Shown here one piece after another: positions 34,247-43,619 of a DNA stretch of 64,000 bases. Numbering within the stretch: position 1 is the first letter of the stretch; each line of letters starts with the position of its first letter. Under the pieces are notes generated by a model, which worked only from the letters and a program-made list of their open reading frames with translations, was not told where the DNA came from and ran no database searches. Made by a program: the position numbers and the translations under genes. Origin of the DNA: CAKZLS01 sp963771545 (lineage in GTDB: Bacteria; Pseudomonadota; Alphaproteobacteria; Rhodospirillales; Defluviicoccaceae); the NCBI GenBank assembly GCA_963771545.1, contig CAVYTX010000005.1, positions 372,001 through 436,000 of the forward strand, in the 5' to 3' direction.

Positions 34247-35655
34247 CCTATATTCCTTGTTCTCTTTCTCAGGTCATGCACAAGGCCATTCCTGTAAAAG
34301 AGATTGTATGTATCAAATGGAATGATCTGTCTTTCCGGGGTTACAAAATGAATGCACGACCGTTTTACGTTGGCGACGCAGAAATTATAGCGGTCGAGGA
34401 ACTGGATGATCGCGATGCGAAAGATGTTCTCGTAAGCCAGATTTTCGAGAGCCGGGACTTCCGGGAGGCGGCACAGTAACAATTCCATTCGCTCGGCGGT
34501 GTTCAGGCTGCCGCTCGACAGGGAAAAAAGGTCGATCACCCTGTTCCTCAGCTCCTCGTTTTTCTCGAAGGATATCGCATTGGGCACGTCCGCCACCAAA
34601 TTGGCTTTGGGGATGAGTGACGTGACCGGCGTGATCTTCTGACCATCGCGCAGGCTGTAGGCGACGGAGATGGACTCCGGGTTGCAGGGAAGGGGGATGA
34701 TATCCTCCGGTTCGAACGACGGTGAGTGCTCGTGGATGGCCCGTCTTATATCCGTCAGAAGAAACCGGTCGGTGTTCTTGTCGAAACCCTGGTTTCTTCC
34801 GGCGTCCTGCACGGTCTGAAATGTAATGCCTCGAACGCATTTATAGGACAGGGCATGGTCAATGATGGCGCCGATTTCTTGGTCATTGACGCCCTTCTTG
34901 ACGGTCACGACCAGCGAGGTCGAAACGCCGAATTCCTCCAGGTGATCCAGCGCTTTCCGGTAAATCGTCCGCAAATCGACGCCCCGGAGATTCTCGAGGG
35001 CCGCTTTCCGCAGCGAGTCGAACTGAAGATAGACCTCGAACCCGGGCATGAATGACGCGAGCCGCCGGACGAAATCCCTTTCGCGGGCAATCCGCACGCC
35101 GTTCGTATTGATCATCAAGTGCTTGATCGGCTTGGATTTGGCCAGCGCGAGGACATCCAGAATTCGCGGATGCAGGGTCGGCTCCCCGCCGCTGATCTGC
35201 AAAACGTCCGGCTCCCCCTCGCTTTCCACGAGGACGTCCATCATGGCCTCGATTTCCGCCAAGGTTCGGTGTGTCTTCCGGGCGGGCGAAGACTCGGAAA
35301 AGCACACCGGGCATTCCAGATTGCATTCCTCGTTGATCTCGATCAGCGCCAGACAGCTATGTTGTTCATGGTCCGGGCAGAGACCGCAATCCAGGGGGCA
35401 GCCGAACTCCGTGCGCGCCTGGTATTTGGACGGGAGATCTCCCGGTTTTATGAACCCCTTGCACCATTGAAAGTAGGCCGCGTCACTGGAAACCTTGGTC
35501 TTTTGGACGCCGTGGGTCTTGCATCTCTTCTGGTAATAAACGTCGTCGCCCTCGATCAAGATCTTGGCCGGAACCAGATCGAGGCATTCCTCGCATAGCG
35601 ACGACGTCTGGCCGTAGAACTTATAGGGCGCTTGCTTGCGGGATTTTAGGGTCAT
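34243..35655 (-). CDS. Radical SAM protein of the tetraether lipid synthase (Tes/MJ0619-like) family
   Basis: A 470-residue protein. The N-terminal LCEECLDLVPAKI and KRCKTHG cysteines, then GCPLDCGLCPDHEQHSCLAL (Cys86, Cys90, Cys93, Cys101), and the radical SAM motif CNLECPVC (Cys111, Cys115, Cys118) form the extra-cluster layout of the Tes/MJ0619 family. QISGGEPTLHP and LMINTNGVRI are the SAM-binding blocks. Family members join isoprenoid or alkyl lipid chains, or act in lipid-like radical couplings; homologues exist in bacteria. It overlaps a broken Lgt-like gene upstream by 35 bases, a pairing that suggests a lipid substrate. The exact reaction is unknown. Confidence 0.82.
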   Translation of the reverse strand: MTLKSRKQAPYKFYGQTSSLCEECLDLVPAKILIEGDDVYYQKRCKTHGVQKTKVSSDAAYFQWCKGFIKPGDLPSKYQARTEFGCPLDCGLCPDHEQHSCLALIEINEECNLECPVCFSESSPARKTHRTLAEIEAMMDVLVESEGEPDVLQISGGEPTLHPRILDVLALAKSKPIKHLMINTNGVRIARERDFVRRLASFMPGFEVYLQFDSLRKAALENLRGVDLRTIYRKALDHLEEFGVSTSLVVTVKKGVNDQEIGAIIDHALSYKCVRGITFQTVQDAGRNQGFDKNTDRFLLTDIRRAIHEHSPSFEPEDIIPLPCNPESISVAYSLRDGQKITPVTSLIPKANLVADVPNAISFEKNEELRNRVIDLFSLSSGSLNTAERMELLLCRLPEVPALENLAYENIFRIAIIQFLDRYNFCVANVKRSCIHFVTPERQIIPFDTYNLFYRNGLVHDLRKRTRNIG

Positions 35656-36351
35656 GAGCCGTCCTGAAAATCATGATGGAGCTGTAAAGTAAAAGAAATA
35701 CGCAAAGGCACTGAAAAATATTCATCGGTCCGATAACATCGCCGTAAGGTTTGTAAAACTCCCAAACGAACCTCTGGGCCGCATAGAAGCCGACGCACAA
35801 GTAAAATCCGTACTTGACCACAACTTGGCGGGCGCGATGCAGCGTCACGAACGTGAAGCAGAGAAACCCGAGCATCGAGCCGCTTTCATAGAGTTGAACC
35901 GGATGGCGGGATATGCCATCCCCGTAATCCCATCCCCAGGGCAGGGATGTCGGCGCGCCGTGGGTGAAGTCGTCCAATCCCGAAAACAGGCACCCGAGCC
36001 GTCCCACGACAACGCATATGCAGAAAGGACGACATAGACATAGCCGGTCGAGCCTTGGACGCCGTTCTTCAATTTGTAGAGTTCGACCATGAAGATGGCG
36101 CCGAACAGGGCTCCGAGGATGCTGCGTCCCACCTCGGGGATGCCGGACAATTGCAAATTCAACGTTCCGAACAGATAGGCGCCGCCTATGCCGCCGAACG
36201 TCAAACAAATGAAGTATCCCTTGCCGATGCGCGCCGCCGTTTCGGCCAGGGGCTCCTGAAAGTACCGTTTATAGGCGAGCCAGCCGCCCGACATGGCCAG
36301 CAGTAGGGCCAGGAGGTCAAATGCTGTATGAACGACATACGGATGGGTCAT
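35621..36351 (-). pseudogene. Lgt-like membrane protein, frameshifted
   Basis: The first frame (from ATG 36351) reads HTAFDLLALLLAMSGGWLAYKRY and runs through KGYFICLTFGGIGGAYLFG to VVLSAYA. The next frame continues with VVGRLGCLFSGLDDFTHG and HPVQLYESGSMLGF, the Gly-Arg-Leu-Gly and HPxQLYE signatures of prolipoprotein diacylglyceryl transferase. One base appears to be missing near 36008-36011. It is distinct from the intact lgt at 8589-9443 and lies directly upstream of the Tes-like gene with a 35-base overlap. The pair may act on one lipid or lipoprotein. Confidence 0.65.
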
Positions 36352-36526
36352 TGGCGAAGGCTCGGCGATTGCTCGATCGGATCGAGCCTGAAACCGTTAC
36401 CCGTTGTTGTCCAGATGTTTGCGCAAGGAGACGCCGGAGGCATCGGCGATCGCCGAGCGGTTCCCCGCCCGGGGATCGAAGCCGATGGCGAAATGCCATC
36501 ATGGTTTCCGGGCCGAAATCCGGCAA

Positions 36527-38197
36527 TCAGTTACGCGCGGCGAGAAGTCCTCGGCCGATCACCTGGGCCTGAATTTCGCCGGCGCCCTCGAAGACGTTGA
36601 GAATGCGGGCGTCGCACAGTACCCGCGAAATGGGATACTCAAGCGCGTAGCCGTTGCCGCCGTGGATCTGCATGGCGTTGTCGGCGTTGCTCCAGGCCAC
36701 CCGGGCGGCCAGCAGCTTGGCCATTCCGGCCTCGATGTCGCAGCGGCGGTCGAAGTCCTTCTCCCGCGCAGAGTCGTAGGTCAACTGGCGGACGATCATG
36801 GTTTCCACCGCCATCCAGGCCAGTTTGCCGGCAACCCTCGGGAACTCGAAAATCGGCTTGCCGAACTGGATGCGTTCCTGGGCATATTGCAGGCCGAGCT
36901 CCATGGCGCACTGGGCGACCCCGACGGCGCGGGCGGCCGTTTAAATCCGCGCGCTCTCGAAGGTCGCCATCAATTGCTTGAAGCCGTTGCCTTCGGCGCG
37001 GCCCAGCAGATTTTCGGCCTTGACCTCGAACCCGTCGAACGCGAGCTCGTACTCCTTCATTCCGCGGTATCCCAGCACCTCGATTTCGCCGCCGGTCATT
37101 TTCTCCGCCGGGAACGGATCCTCGTCGGTGCCGCGCGGTTTTTCCGCGAGGAACATGCTGAGCCCCTTGTAGTCGTCCGTCTTGGAATCGGTCCGCGCCA
37201 GCAACGTCATCATGTCGGTGCGGGCCGCGTGGGTGATCCAGGTCTTGTTGCCGATGACCTTGTACACGTCGCCCTCGAGGACCGCGCGGGTTCGCAGCGA
37301 CCCCAGGTCGGAGCCGGTGTTGGGCTCGGTGAACACCGCCGTCGGCAGCAGTTCGCCGGTGGCCAGCAGCGGCAGGTAATGGTGTTTCTGATCCTCGGTG
37401 CCGCCTAGACGGATGAGCTCGGCGGCGATTTCCGAGCGCGTTCCGAGCGATCCCACGCCGATGTAGGCCCGGCTCAACTCCTCGGTGACCACGCACATGG
37501 CGGTCTTGCCCATGCCGAGGCCGCCGTATTCCTCGGGGATGGTCAGGCCGAACACGCCCAGCTCGGCCATTTCCTCGAGAATCTCCATGGGAATGAGCTC
37601 GTCGCGTTCGTGCCAGCCGTGGGCGAACGGCACGACCTTTTCCTCGCTCCACCGGCGGAACTGGTCCTGGATCATGGTGAGATCCTCGTCCAGGCCGAGG
37701 TTGCCGAAGTGCCCGTCGCCCATGTGCTTGGCGATGCGCATGCGGACGGCGTTGGTGTTGCCGTTGGCGACGAGCGCCGAGACCTCGGGCGTGTAAAAGG
37801 CGTGAACGGCCTGGCTGGACACGCCCATGTCTCTCGGCCGCACCACCTCTACCTGCGACATGGCGATGCCGCCCGCCATCTGCGAGAGGTATTCGCCGAA
37901 GGCCGCCTGCAAAAGCAGGCTTTCCATCTCCGTCAGCTCGCCGGAATCATCGAGCCGTTCAGCCCAGGCCAGCATTTGTTCGAGACCGGCCACGTAGGTC
38001 GCCAGCCACGCATATCCGTGAACCGCGAACTGATGTTTGTCCACCAGGGCGTTGTCCATCCGCCCACCGTGAATGACCATGTCCGCGACCCCTTTGCGCA
38101 CCTCCACCCTGAGGTGTTCGGCGCTTTTCACGGCTTCCAGGCAGGTTGGAATCAGATCCGGCATGACCAGGTTCGGGGTCTCGTTCGCGGCATCCAT
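36527..38197 (-). pseudogene. mcd: (2S)-methylsuccinyl-CoA dehydrogenase, interrupted by an in-frame TAA
   Basis: An acyl-CoA dehydrogenase with an N-terminal extension of about 150 residues, the layout of Mcd, which oxidises methylsuccinyl-CoA to mesaconyl-CoA and passes electrons to ETF. The core shows AVFTEPNTGSDLGSLRTRA and WITHAARTD, then ESARI. The next codon is TAA at 36941-36943 where family members have Gln (CAA/CAG), after which the same frame continues through QYAQERIQFGKPI to the end. A single C-to-T change would explain it. Total length including the stop would be 556 residues. Its neighbour is ccr, so the assignment to the ethylmalonyl-CoA pathway is strong. Confidence 0.8.
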
Positions 38198-38353
38198 GGT
38201 GTTCTTCCCTTCTAGACGGCAAGGGGCCGGATCGCTCCGGCCCCTGAGTTATCGCTCACTGGCGGCGGCTGGGCCGCCCGGGTATGCAGGGGCCGGCCGT
38301 CCCCAACCAAAAATCAGCGGGAAGGGACGGCGTTGGCTCGCCGCGAAGTCCGA

Positions 38354-40108
38354 TCAGCTTCCGCCCATCATTCTTCGCACGATATCGGTCATCGACAACA
38401 CGCCCACCGGCTTGTCGTTCTCGGTCACCAACAGACGATGGATACGCAGCTTCATCATCTGAGTGATGGCCTCAGACATGGGGCTATCCACGTCGCAGGT
38501 GGCGCAACCCTCGGTCATGACTTCTCCGACCGGCATCTTGCTGGCATCCTTGGCCTTGCGTCCCTGAAGGGCAAGCACCAAGTCGGTTTGCGACAACACG
38601 CCGGCCACTTCGTCGCCGTCGGTGACCACCAGAGCGTGGATGTCGTTTTCGATCATGATCTTGGCCGCGCTTCCGAGGCTGTCGTTCTTGGTGCAGGAGA
38701 TGAACCCCTTGTGCATACGGTCGCGCACCTTGGTGCCGTCGTCGACGAGGTTCAGCTTGGGAGGCTCCGCCACGTCCGCCAGCGGAACCGACAGCGGATA
38801 CGGATGCGGCGTGTCGTGCACGTCGTCCGCGGGCAGCGTCACGCGCTCGCGCGGGATCGGCTCCTTGGCGGTCTTGCCGAGGCCGAAGTCCGGCGCGCCG
38901 ATCAGCACCGACATGTTGCCGTGGGGATGCTGGTTGTCGTGCATCAACTGGTGGGCCAGCGGCAACTCGTCGTATGGGAAAATCCGGGACGCGCAGGCAT
39001 CGAGCAGCCCGCGCATCGCCAAGTCATTCATGGCGTAACACTGATCATCGTTGGCGAAGTGCGAACCTTGAACCCGTTTCTGACGCATCCACAGATAGCG
39101 CAGATCGACGGTGGCGTTGTAGCCGGTGGTGCCGGCGCAAATCACGACCATGCCGCCGGTTTCGCAGATGAACAGCGACGTCGGGATGGTGGACTCACCC
39201 GGATGCTCGAACACCACGGTCGGCTGGCGTTTTTCGCCCAGAACCTCCCAGAACTTGCCGCCGAAAGCGCGCACGCCCTTCATCCAGTTGGCGTAACCGA
39301 CGGAATCCTTCCAGTGAGGCAGCATCCCCCAATGGTCGAAGTCCTTGCGGTTGATGCAGCCCTTGGCGCCGAGCTTCTGGCAGTAGTCGATCTTGTCCTC
39401 GCCGGAGATGACGGCGATGGGAATCCCGCCCGCCGCCTTGACGATCTGAATGGCCATGGACCCGAGACCGCCGGCGCCGCCCCAGATCAGAACGGGGTCG
39501 CCGGGTTTCATGCTGTTTTCGGGCCAGCCATGCAGCATCCGCCACGCCGTGGCGCCCACCAGCACGTAGGCGGCCGCGTCTTCCCAGGTCATATGCTTCG
39601 GTTTCGGCATGCATTGATGCGCCTGAACCTTGGTGAACTGGGCGAAGCTGCCGTAATTGGTTTCGTAGCCCCAGATCTTGAAGGTCGGCGAGTACATGGG
39701 ATCGTTGCCGGCCTTGACCCACGGACAGTCGCGGTTCCAGGTGCCGCAGTGAACGACCACTTCGTCGCCAACCTTGACGCTGGTGACGTCCTTGCCGACC
39801 TTGTAGACGATGCCGGAGGCGTCACTGCCGCCGATGTGGAAGTCCTCGGGTTCGCCGGCCTTGTTGCGCGCCTTGATGACATTCACCGGAATGCCCAGCG
39901 CCGCCCAAACGTTATTGTAGTTGACGCCCGCGGCCATCACGTAAAGCAGAACCTCGTCGTCCTTGATCGCCGGAACGTCGATAACTTCTTTTTGGAAGGA
40001 CGAGGTTGGCGGACCGAACCGCTCCTCGCGGATCAGCCAAGCATTCATTTTCGCGGGGACTTCGCCTACTGGCGGCGCATCACCGATATCGTACAGTTCT
40101 TTTGTCAT
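38354..40108 (-). CDS. ccr: Crotonyl-CoA carboxylase/reductase with C-terminal CBS pair
   Basis: A 584-residue protein. Residues 1-440 are a medium-chain reductase close to Ccr: MKPGDPVLIWGGAGGLGSMA is the NADPH-binding loop, GVNYNNVWAALG lies near the acyl/CO2 pocket, and YLWMRQKRVQGSHFAN is a Ccr-specific block. Ccr carries out reductive carboxylation of crotonyl-CoA to ethylmalonyl-CoA. The last 129 residues (from about 456) are two CBS motifs, KVRDRMHKGFISC and VGEVMTEGCATCD, each followed by a hydrophobic core and VLSxTD. Characterised Ccr enzymes lack this part, so the fusion may let adenine nucleotides control the enzyme. It is divergent from ecm. Confidence 0.92.
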   Translation of the reverse strand: MTKELYDIGDAPPVGEVPAKMNAWLIREERFGPPTSSFQKEVIDVPAIKDDEVLLYVMAAGVNYNNVWAALGIPVNVIKARNKAGEPEDFHIGGSDASGIVYKVGKDVTSVKVGDEVVVHCGTWNRDCPWVKAGNDPMYSPTFKIWGYETNYGSFAQFTKVQAHQCMPKPKHMTWEDAAAYVLVGATAWRMLHGWPENSMKPGDPVLIWGGAGGLGSMAIQIVKAAGGIPIAVISGEDKIDYCQKLGAKGCINRKDFDHWGMLPHWKDSVGYANWMKGVRAFGGKFWEVLGEKRQPTVVFEHPGESTIPTSLFICETGGMVVICAGTTGYNATVDLRYLWMRQKRVQGSHFANDDQCYAMNDLAMRGLLDACASRIFPYDELPLAHQLMHDNQHPHGNMSVLIGAPDFGLGKTAKEPIPRERVTLPADDVHDTPHPYPLSVPLADVAEPPKLNLVDDGTKVRDRMHKGFISCTKNDSLGSAAKIMIENDIHALVVTDGDEVAGVLSQTDLVLALQGRKAKDASKMPVGEVMTEGCATCDVDSPMSEAITQMMKLRIHRLLVTENDKPVGVLSMTDIVRRMMGGS

Positions 40109-40389
40109 TGAGCTCCCTCCGCAACCATCTGGGCGTCCATCCCGTACTTATCCGAAGCGGCCAAACCGCTTTCGCTCAACCGCATCCCGGCATACAATAC
40201 AAACTCGGCCGCAGCCGCGAGACGGTGCAAAATCTCGAAACGGATCGTCAAATACACGAACGAACTTTCTATCCCTTTGAGCCTTTTTTTGCAACGCACA
40301 ATTTGTTACCCTATTCGCTCGTTGGTGGCCCAACATCAGCTTTTCGCGTCCCTCGCACGGACCGTCGCGGGACGCACGGGAGGGAATTC
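40109..40389. other. Divergent promoter region between ccr and ecm
   Basis: 281 bases with no gene. It must hold the promoters for both divergent pathway genes. AGGGA sits before the ecm start; no operator could be named with confidence. Confidence 0.5.
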
Positions 40390-42396
40390 ATGGCCGAACA
40401 GTTAGCACCTGCAACAGACGCCCCGGCGGTCAAACGCGACAAACCGTGGCTGATCCGAACCTATTCCGGTTACGCGTCGGCGAAGGAGTCGAACGCGCTC
40501 TATCGCAAGAACCTGGCGCGCGGCCAGACGGGCCTGTCCATCGCCTTCGATCTGCCCACCCAGACCGGCTATGACTCCGACCACGTGCTCGCCCGCGGCG
40601 AGGTGGGCAAGGTCGGCGTTCCGGTGTGCCATCTCGGCGATATGAACGCCCTCATGGACGGCATTCCGCTCGATCGGATGAACACCTCCATGACCATCAA
40701 CGCCCCGGCGCCGTGGCTGTTGTCGCTGTATATCGCGGCCGCCGAAAAGCAGGGCGTGGCGCGCTCGGCGTTGTCCGGCACCATCCAGAACGACATCATC
40801 AAGGAATACCTCTCGCGCGGCACCTACATTTTCCCGCCCGCGCCGTCCATGCGGCTGACCTCCGACGTGATTGCGTTCACCTACAAGGAGGTTCCCAAGT
40901 GGAACCCCATGAACGTCTGCTCCTATCACCTGCAGGAAGCGGGCGCGACGCCGGTGCAGGAGTTGGCCTTCGCGCTGGCCACGTCGATGGCGGTTCTGGA
41001 CACCGTCAAGGCCTCCGGCCAGGTTCCGGACGCGGACATCCCCGAGGTGGTGGGGCGTATCAGCTTTTTCGTCAACGCCGGCATCCGGTTCGTGACCGAA
41101 CTCAGCAAGATGCGGGCGTTTACCGAGCTCTGGGACGAGATGACGCGGGACCGCTACGGCGTCGAGGACGAGAAATTCCGGCGGTTCCGTTATGGGGTCC
41201 AGGTCAATTCTCTGGGCCTGACCGAGCAGCAGCCGGAAAACAACGTCTATCGCATTCTCCTCGAGATGTTGGCGGTGGTGCTGTCGAAGGGCGCCCGCGC
41301 TCGCGCCGTCCAACTCCCGGCCTGGAACGAGGCCCTCGGCCTGCCGCGGCCGTGGGATCAGCAATGGTCGCTGAGATTGCAGCAGATCGTCGCCTATGAG
41401 ACGGACCTCCTGGAATACGCCGATATTTTCGACGGCTCCCGGGTGATCGCCGAGAAGGTGGAGCAGCTCAAGTACGAGGCGCGCAAGGAACTGGCCCGCA
41501 TCGAGGATATGGGCGGCGCCATCGCCGCGGTGGAATCCAGCTACATGAAGCAGCGGCTGGTGGAATCCAACGCCAAACGGCTCGCGGCCATTGAATCCGG
41601 CGATCAAGTGGTCATCGGCGTCAACAAGTTCGTCGAGGCCGAGCCCTCGCCGTTGAGCGGCGGCGAAGGCAGCATCATGACCGTGGATCCGAAATCGGAA
41701 GCGGCGCAGATCGCGAGCCTCGAGGCGTGGCGCGACAGCCGCGACGACGCCAAGGTCAAGGCCGCCCTCGACGGCCTGGTCTCCGCCGCCAAGGACGGCG
41801 GCAACATCATGGAACCGTCGATCGCCTGCGCCCACGCCGGCGTCACCACCGGCGAGTGGGCCGGAGCGCTGCGCGAAATTTTCGGCGAATACCGCGCGCC
41901 CACGGGCGTGGGAGGGGCGGCCGGCGTCACCGACGTGGCCAGCCTGACGGCGGTGCGGACCCGTCTGCAGGGTCTCACCGACAAGCTCGGCCGGCGGATC
42001 AAGATGCTGGTTGGCAAACCGGGACTGGACGGCCACTCCAACGGCGCCGAACAGATCGCGCTCCGCGCCCGCGACGCCGGCTTCGAGGTAGTCTACGAGG
42101 GCATTCGCCTGACCCCCGAGCAGATCGTCTCGGCGGCGCTGGACGAAGGCGTCCACGTTGTGGGTCTCTCCATCCTGTCCGGATCGCACGTGCCCCTGGT
42201 CACCGAGATCATGGAGCGCATGAAGGCCGCCGACTTGGAGGACGTACCGGTGGTGGTGGGCGGCATCATCCCGCCCGAGGACGCCAGGACGTTGAAAGAA
42301 GCCGGCGTGTCGGCGGTCTACACGCCCAAGGATTTCGACCTCAACGCCATCATGGCCGACATCCTCGACATCGTGGAGCGCCAGGAAGCCGCCTGA
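40390..42396 (+). CDS. ecm: Ethylmalonyl-CoA mutase (MeaA-type)
   Basis: A 668-residue B12-dependent mutase. It starts with KPWLIRTYSGYASAKESNA then GLSIAFDLPTQTGYDSD and follows the MeaA/Ecm pattern rather than methylmalonyl-CoA mutase. The C-terminal cobalamin domain has KMLVGKPGLDGHSNGAEQIA with the DxHxxG ligand histidine, and VVGLSILSGSH and VPVVVGGIIP. Ecm rearranges (2R)-ethylmalonyl-CoA to methylsuccinyl-CoA, between Ccr and Mcd. AGGGA precedes the ATG. A hairpin follows the stop codon. Confidence 0.93.
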   Translation: MAEQLAPATDAPAVKRDKPWLIRTYSGYASAKESNALYRKNLARGQTGLSIAFDLPTQTGYDSDHVLARGEVGKVGVPVCHLGDMNALMDGIPLDRMNTSMTINAPAPWLLSLYIAAAEKQGVARSALSGTIQNDIIKEYLSRGTYIFPPAPSMRLTSDVIAFTYKEVPKWNPMNVCSYHLQEAGATPVQELAFALATSMAVLDTVKASGQVPDADIPEVVGRISFFVNAGIRFVTELSKMRAFTELWDEMTRDRYGVEDEKFRRFRYGVQVNSLGLTEQQPENNVYRILLEMLAVVLSKGARARAVQLPAWNEALGLPRPWDQQWSLRLQQIVAYETDLLEYADIFDGSRVIAEKVEQLKYEARKELARIEDMGGAIAAVESSYMKQRLVESNAKRLAAIESGDQVVIGVNKFVEAEPSPLSGGEGSIMTVDPKSEAAQIASLEAWRDSRDDAKVKAALDGLVSAAKDGGNIMEPSIACAHAGVTTGEWAGALREIFGEYRAPTGVGGAAGVTDVASLTAVRTRLQGLTDKLGRRIKMLVGKPGLDGHSNGAEQIALRARDAGFEVVYEGIRLTPEQIVSAALDEGVHVVGLSILSGSHVPLVTEIMERMKAADLEDVPVVVGGIIPPEDARTLKEAGVSAVYTPKDFDLNAIMADILDIVERQEAA

Positions 42397-42420
42397 GTCT
42401 GATTTGTTTGCCATATTGCA

Positions 42421-42450
42421 GCGGACCGATGGTGTTTCTCATCGGTCCGC
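42421..42450. terminator. Hairpin after ecm, possible bidirectional terminator
   Basis: An 11-base perfect stem, GCGGACCGATG (42421-42431) with CATCGGTCCGC (42440-42450), closes an 8-base loop. It lies between the convergent ends of ecm and the TPR gene and is followed by only short T-runs, so termination strength is uncertain. Confidence 0.6.
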
Positions 42451-42458
42451 AGGCCTCC

Positions 42459-43619
42459 TTATTCTCCAAGCCTCTCCAAATTGCGCCGCACACGTTGGAC
42501 GTCAGGATGCTCATCGGGGAAAGACTTGCGGAAAATGGCCAGAGCCCGCTCCAAGTGTTTTCGTGCGCCGTCCAAGTCCCCTAGTTCGCGGAGTACGCCT
42601 CCCAAGTTGCTGACGAGCTTGGCAACACTGGGATGTTCAGGGTCAAGATGCCGCTCGAAGATCGACAGCGCGCGCTCGTAGTTTGCCCGGCCTTGTTCTA
42701 GGTCTCCCTGGTCTTGGAGTGCCCTACCCAGGTTGTTGATACGGATGGCGACGTTGATATCGTCGAGTCCGAAAGCCTTCTCGTCGATAATCAGGGCACG
42801 CTCGTAATTCCTTCGCGCCCCCTCCAAATCACCCTTGTCCCTGAGCACGGACCCCAGGTTACTTAAGCGAATAGCGACGTTTGGATGATTGGGGCCGAAC
42901 GCCTTCTCGTCGATGGCCAGCGCCCGTTCGATAGCCGTCCGCGCCCTTTCCAGATCCCCCTGATCCTTGAGCACCAAGCTCAAGTTATTGACATCAATGG
43001 CGACTTCGGGATGCTGGGGACCGAAGGTATTCTCGTCGATGGCCAGCGCTCGTTCAAAGTTGGTACGTGCGCCCACCAGGTCGGCACGCATTTTCTGGTA
43101 AAAACCGACCTGATTGAAGATCCGCACCGCCTGTTCCAAGGCGACGTTCACAACTTCGGCGTGTCCGGCAGCCGCCAGCGCGTGCGTCAGCAACCGATCG
43201 TATATAGCTGCGACCCCGGAATCGAAGGAGTCGTATGGAAAATCTGGAAGAGCGTTATCCATCAGCTTTACCGCCCGCTCCGCCCACGTCTTCGTTTGCC
43301 GTGGCGAGAGGCGCTTTACTGCCACCGCCTGAACGGTGCGATGGACAGAAATAGTGTCCGCATCCCTTCGGATCATCGAATAACGGAGCAAAGTAGCTAT
43401 CGCCTTGCTGAGATGCTCGGGATTTCGGGCGGCGTTCCCCAACGACGGTGGCAAATGGTCGGCGGAGTCACGGAGCACATCCAGCGGAAAGTTATCGGGT
43501 CCCAGGAACGCAAAGAGGTTCATCAGCGCCACGGCTGCCCGTGAATCTTTGGCGAGCTGCCGGAACGAAATATCCCAGGTGGCGGCAATCGCCATTTCTG
43601 GCGTCGACTGAGCGTTCAC
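42459..43619 (-). CDS. TPR protein, second half of a TIR-NB-ARC-TPR system
   Basis: A 386-residue protein. AIAATWDISFRQLAK is the junction motif that in one-piece bacterial NLR-like proteins links the NB-ARC ATPase to the winged helix, and ALMNLFAFLGPDNFPLDVL continues it. From residue about 185 there are five tetratricopeptide repeats of the 42-residue Kelch-like/FxDxxRxxYERAL type, e.g. EGARRNYERALIIDEKAFG. Its GTG start overlaps the stop of the upstream TIR-NB-ARC gene by 4 bases (GTGA). It may be a true two-protein system or a single gene split by a frameshift. The TPR part would sense a trigger. Confidence 0.75.
   Translation of the reverse strand: MNAQSTPEMAIAATWDISFRQLAKDSRAAVALMNLFAFLGPDNFPLDVLRDSADHLPPSLGNAARNPEHLSKAIATLLRYSMIRRDADTISVHRTVQAVAVKRLSPRQTKTWAERAVKLMDNALPDFPYDSFDSGVAAIYDRLLTHALAAAGHAEVVNVALEQAVRIFNQVGFYQKMRADLVGARTNFERALAIDENTFGPQHPEVAIDVNNLSLVLKDQGDLERARTAIERALAIDEKAFGPNHPNVAIRLSNLGSVLRDKGDLEGARRNYERALIIDEKAFGLDDINVAIRINNLGRALQDQGDLEQGRANYERALSIFERHLDPEHPSVAKLVSNLGGVLRELGDLDGARKHLERALAIFRKSFPDEHPDVQRVRRNLERLGE

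Noticed and set aside
36941..36943. Recoded stop codon in mcd
   Set aside because: TAA is not a usual recoding codon and no recoding element is visible; mutation or error is simpler.
38333..40111. 592-residue open frame opposite ccr
   Set aside because: Antisense to a clearly conserved gene; composition is His/Asp/Val-rich as expected for a GC-rich shadow frame and no domain is seen.
40402..42414. 670-residue open frame opposite ecm
   Set aside because: Shadow of the mutase gene in GC-rich DNA; no start signals or motifs.
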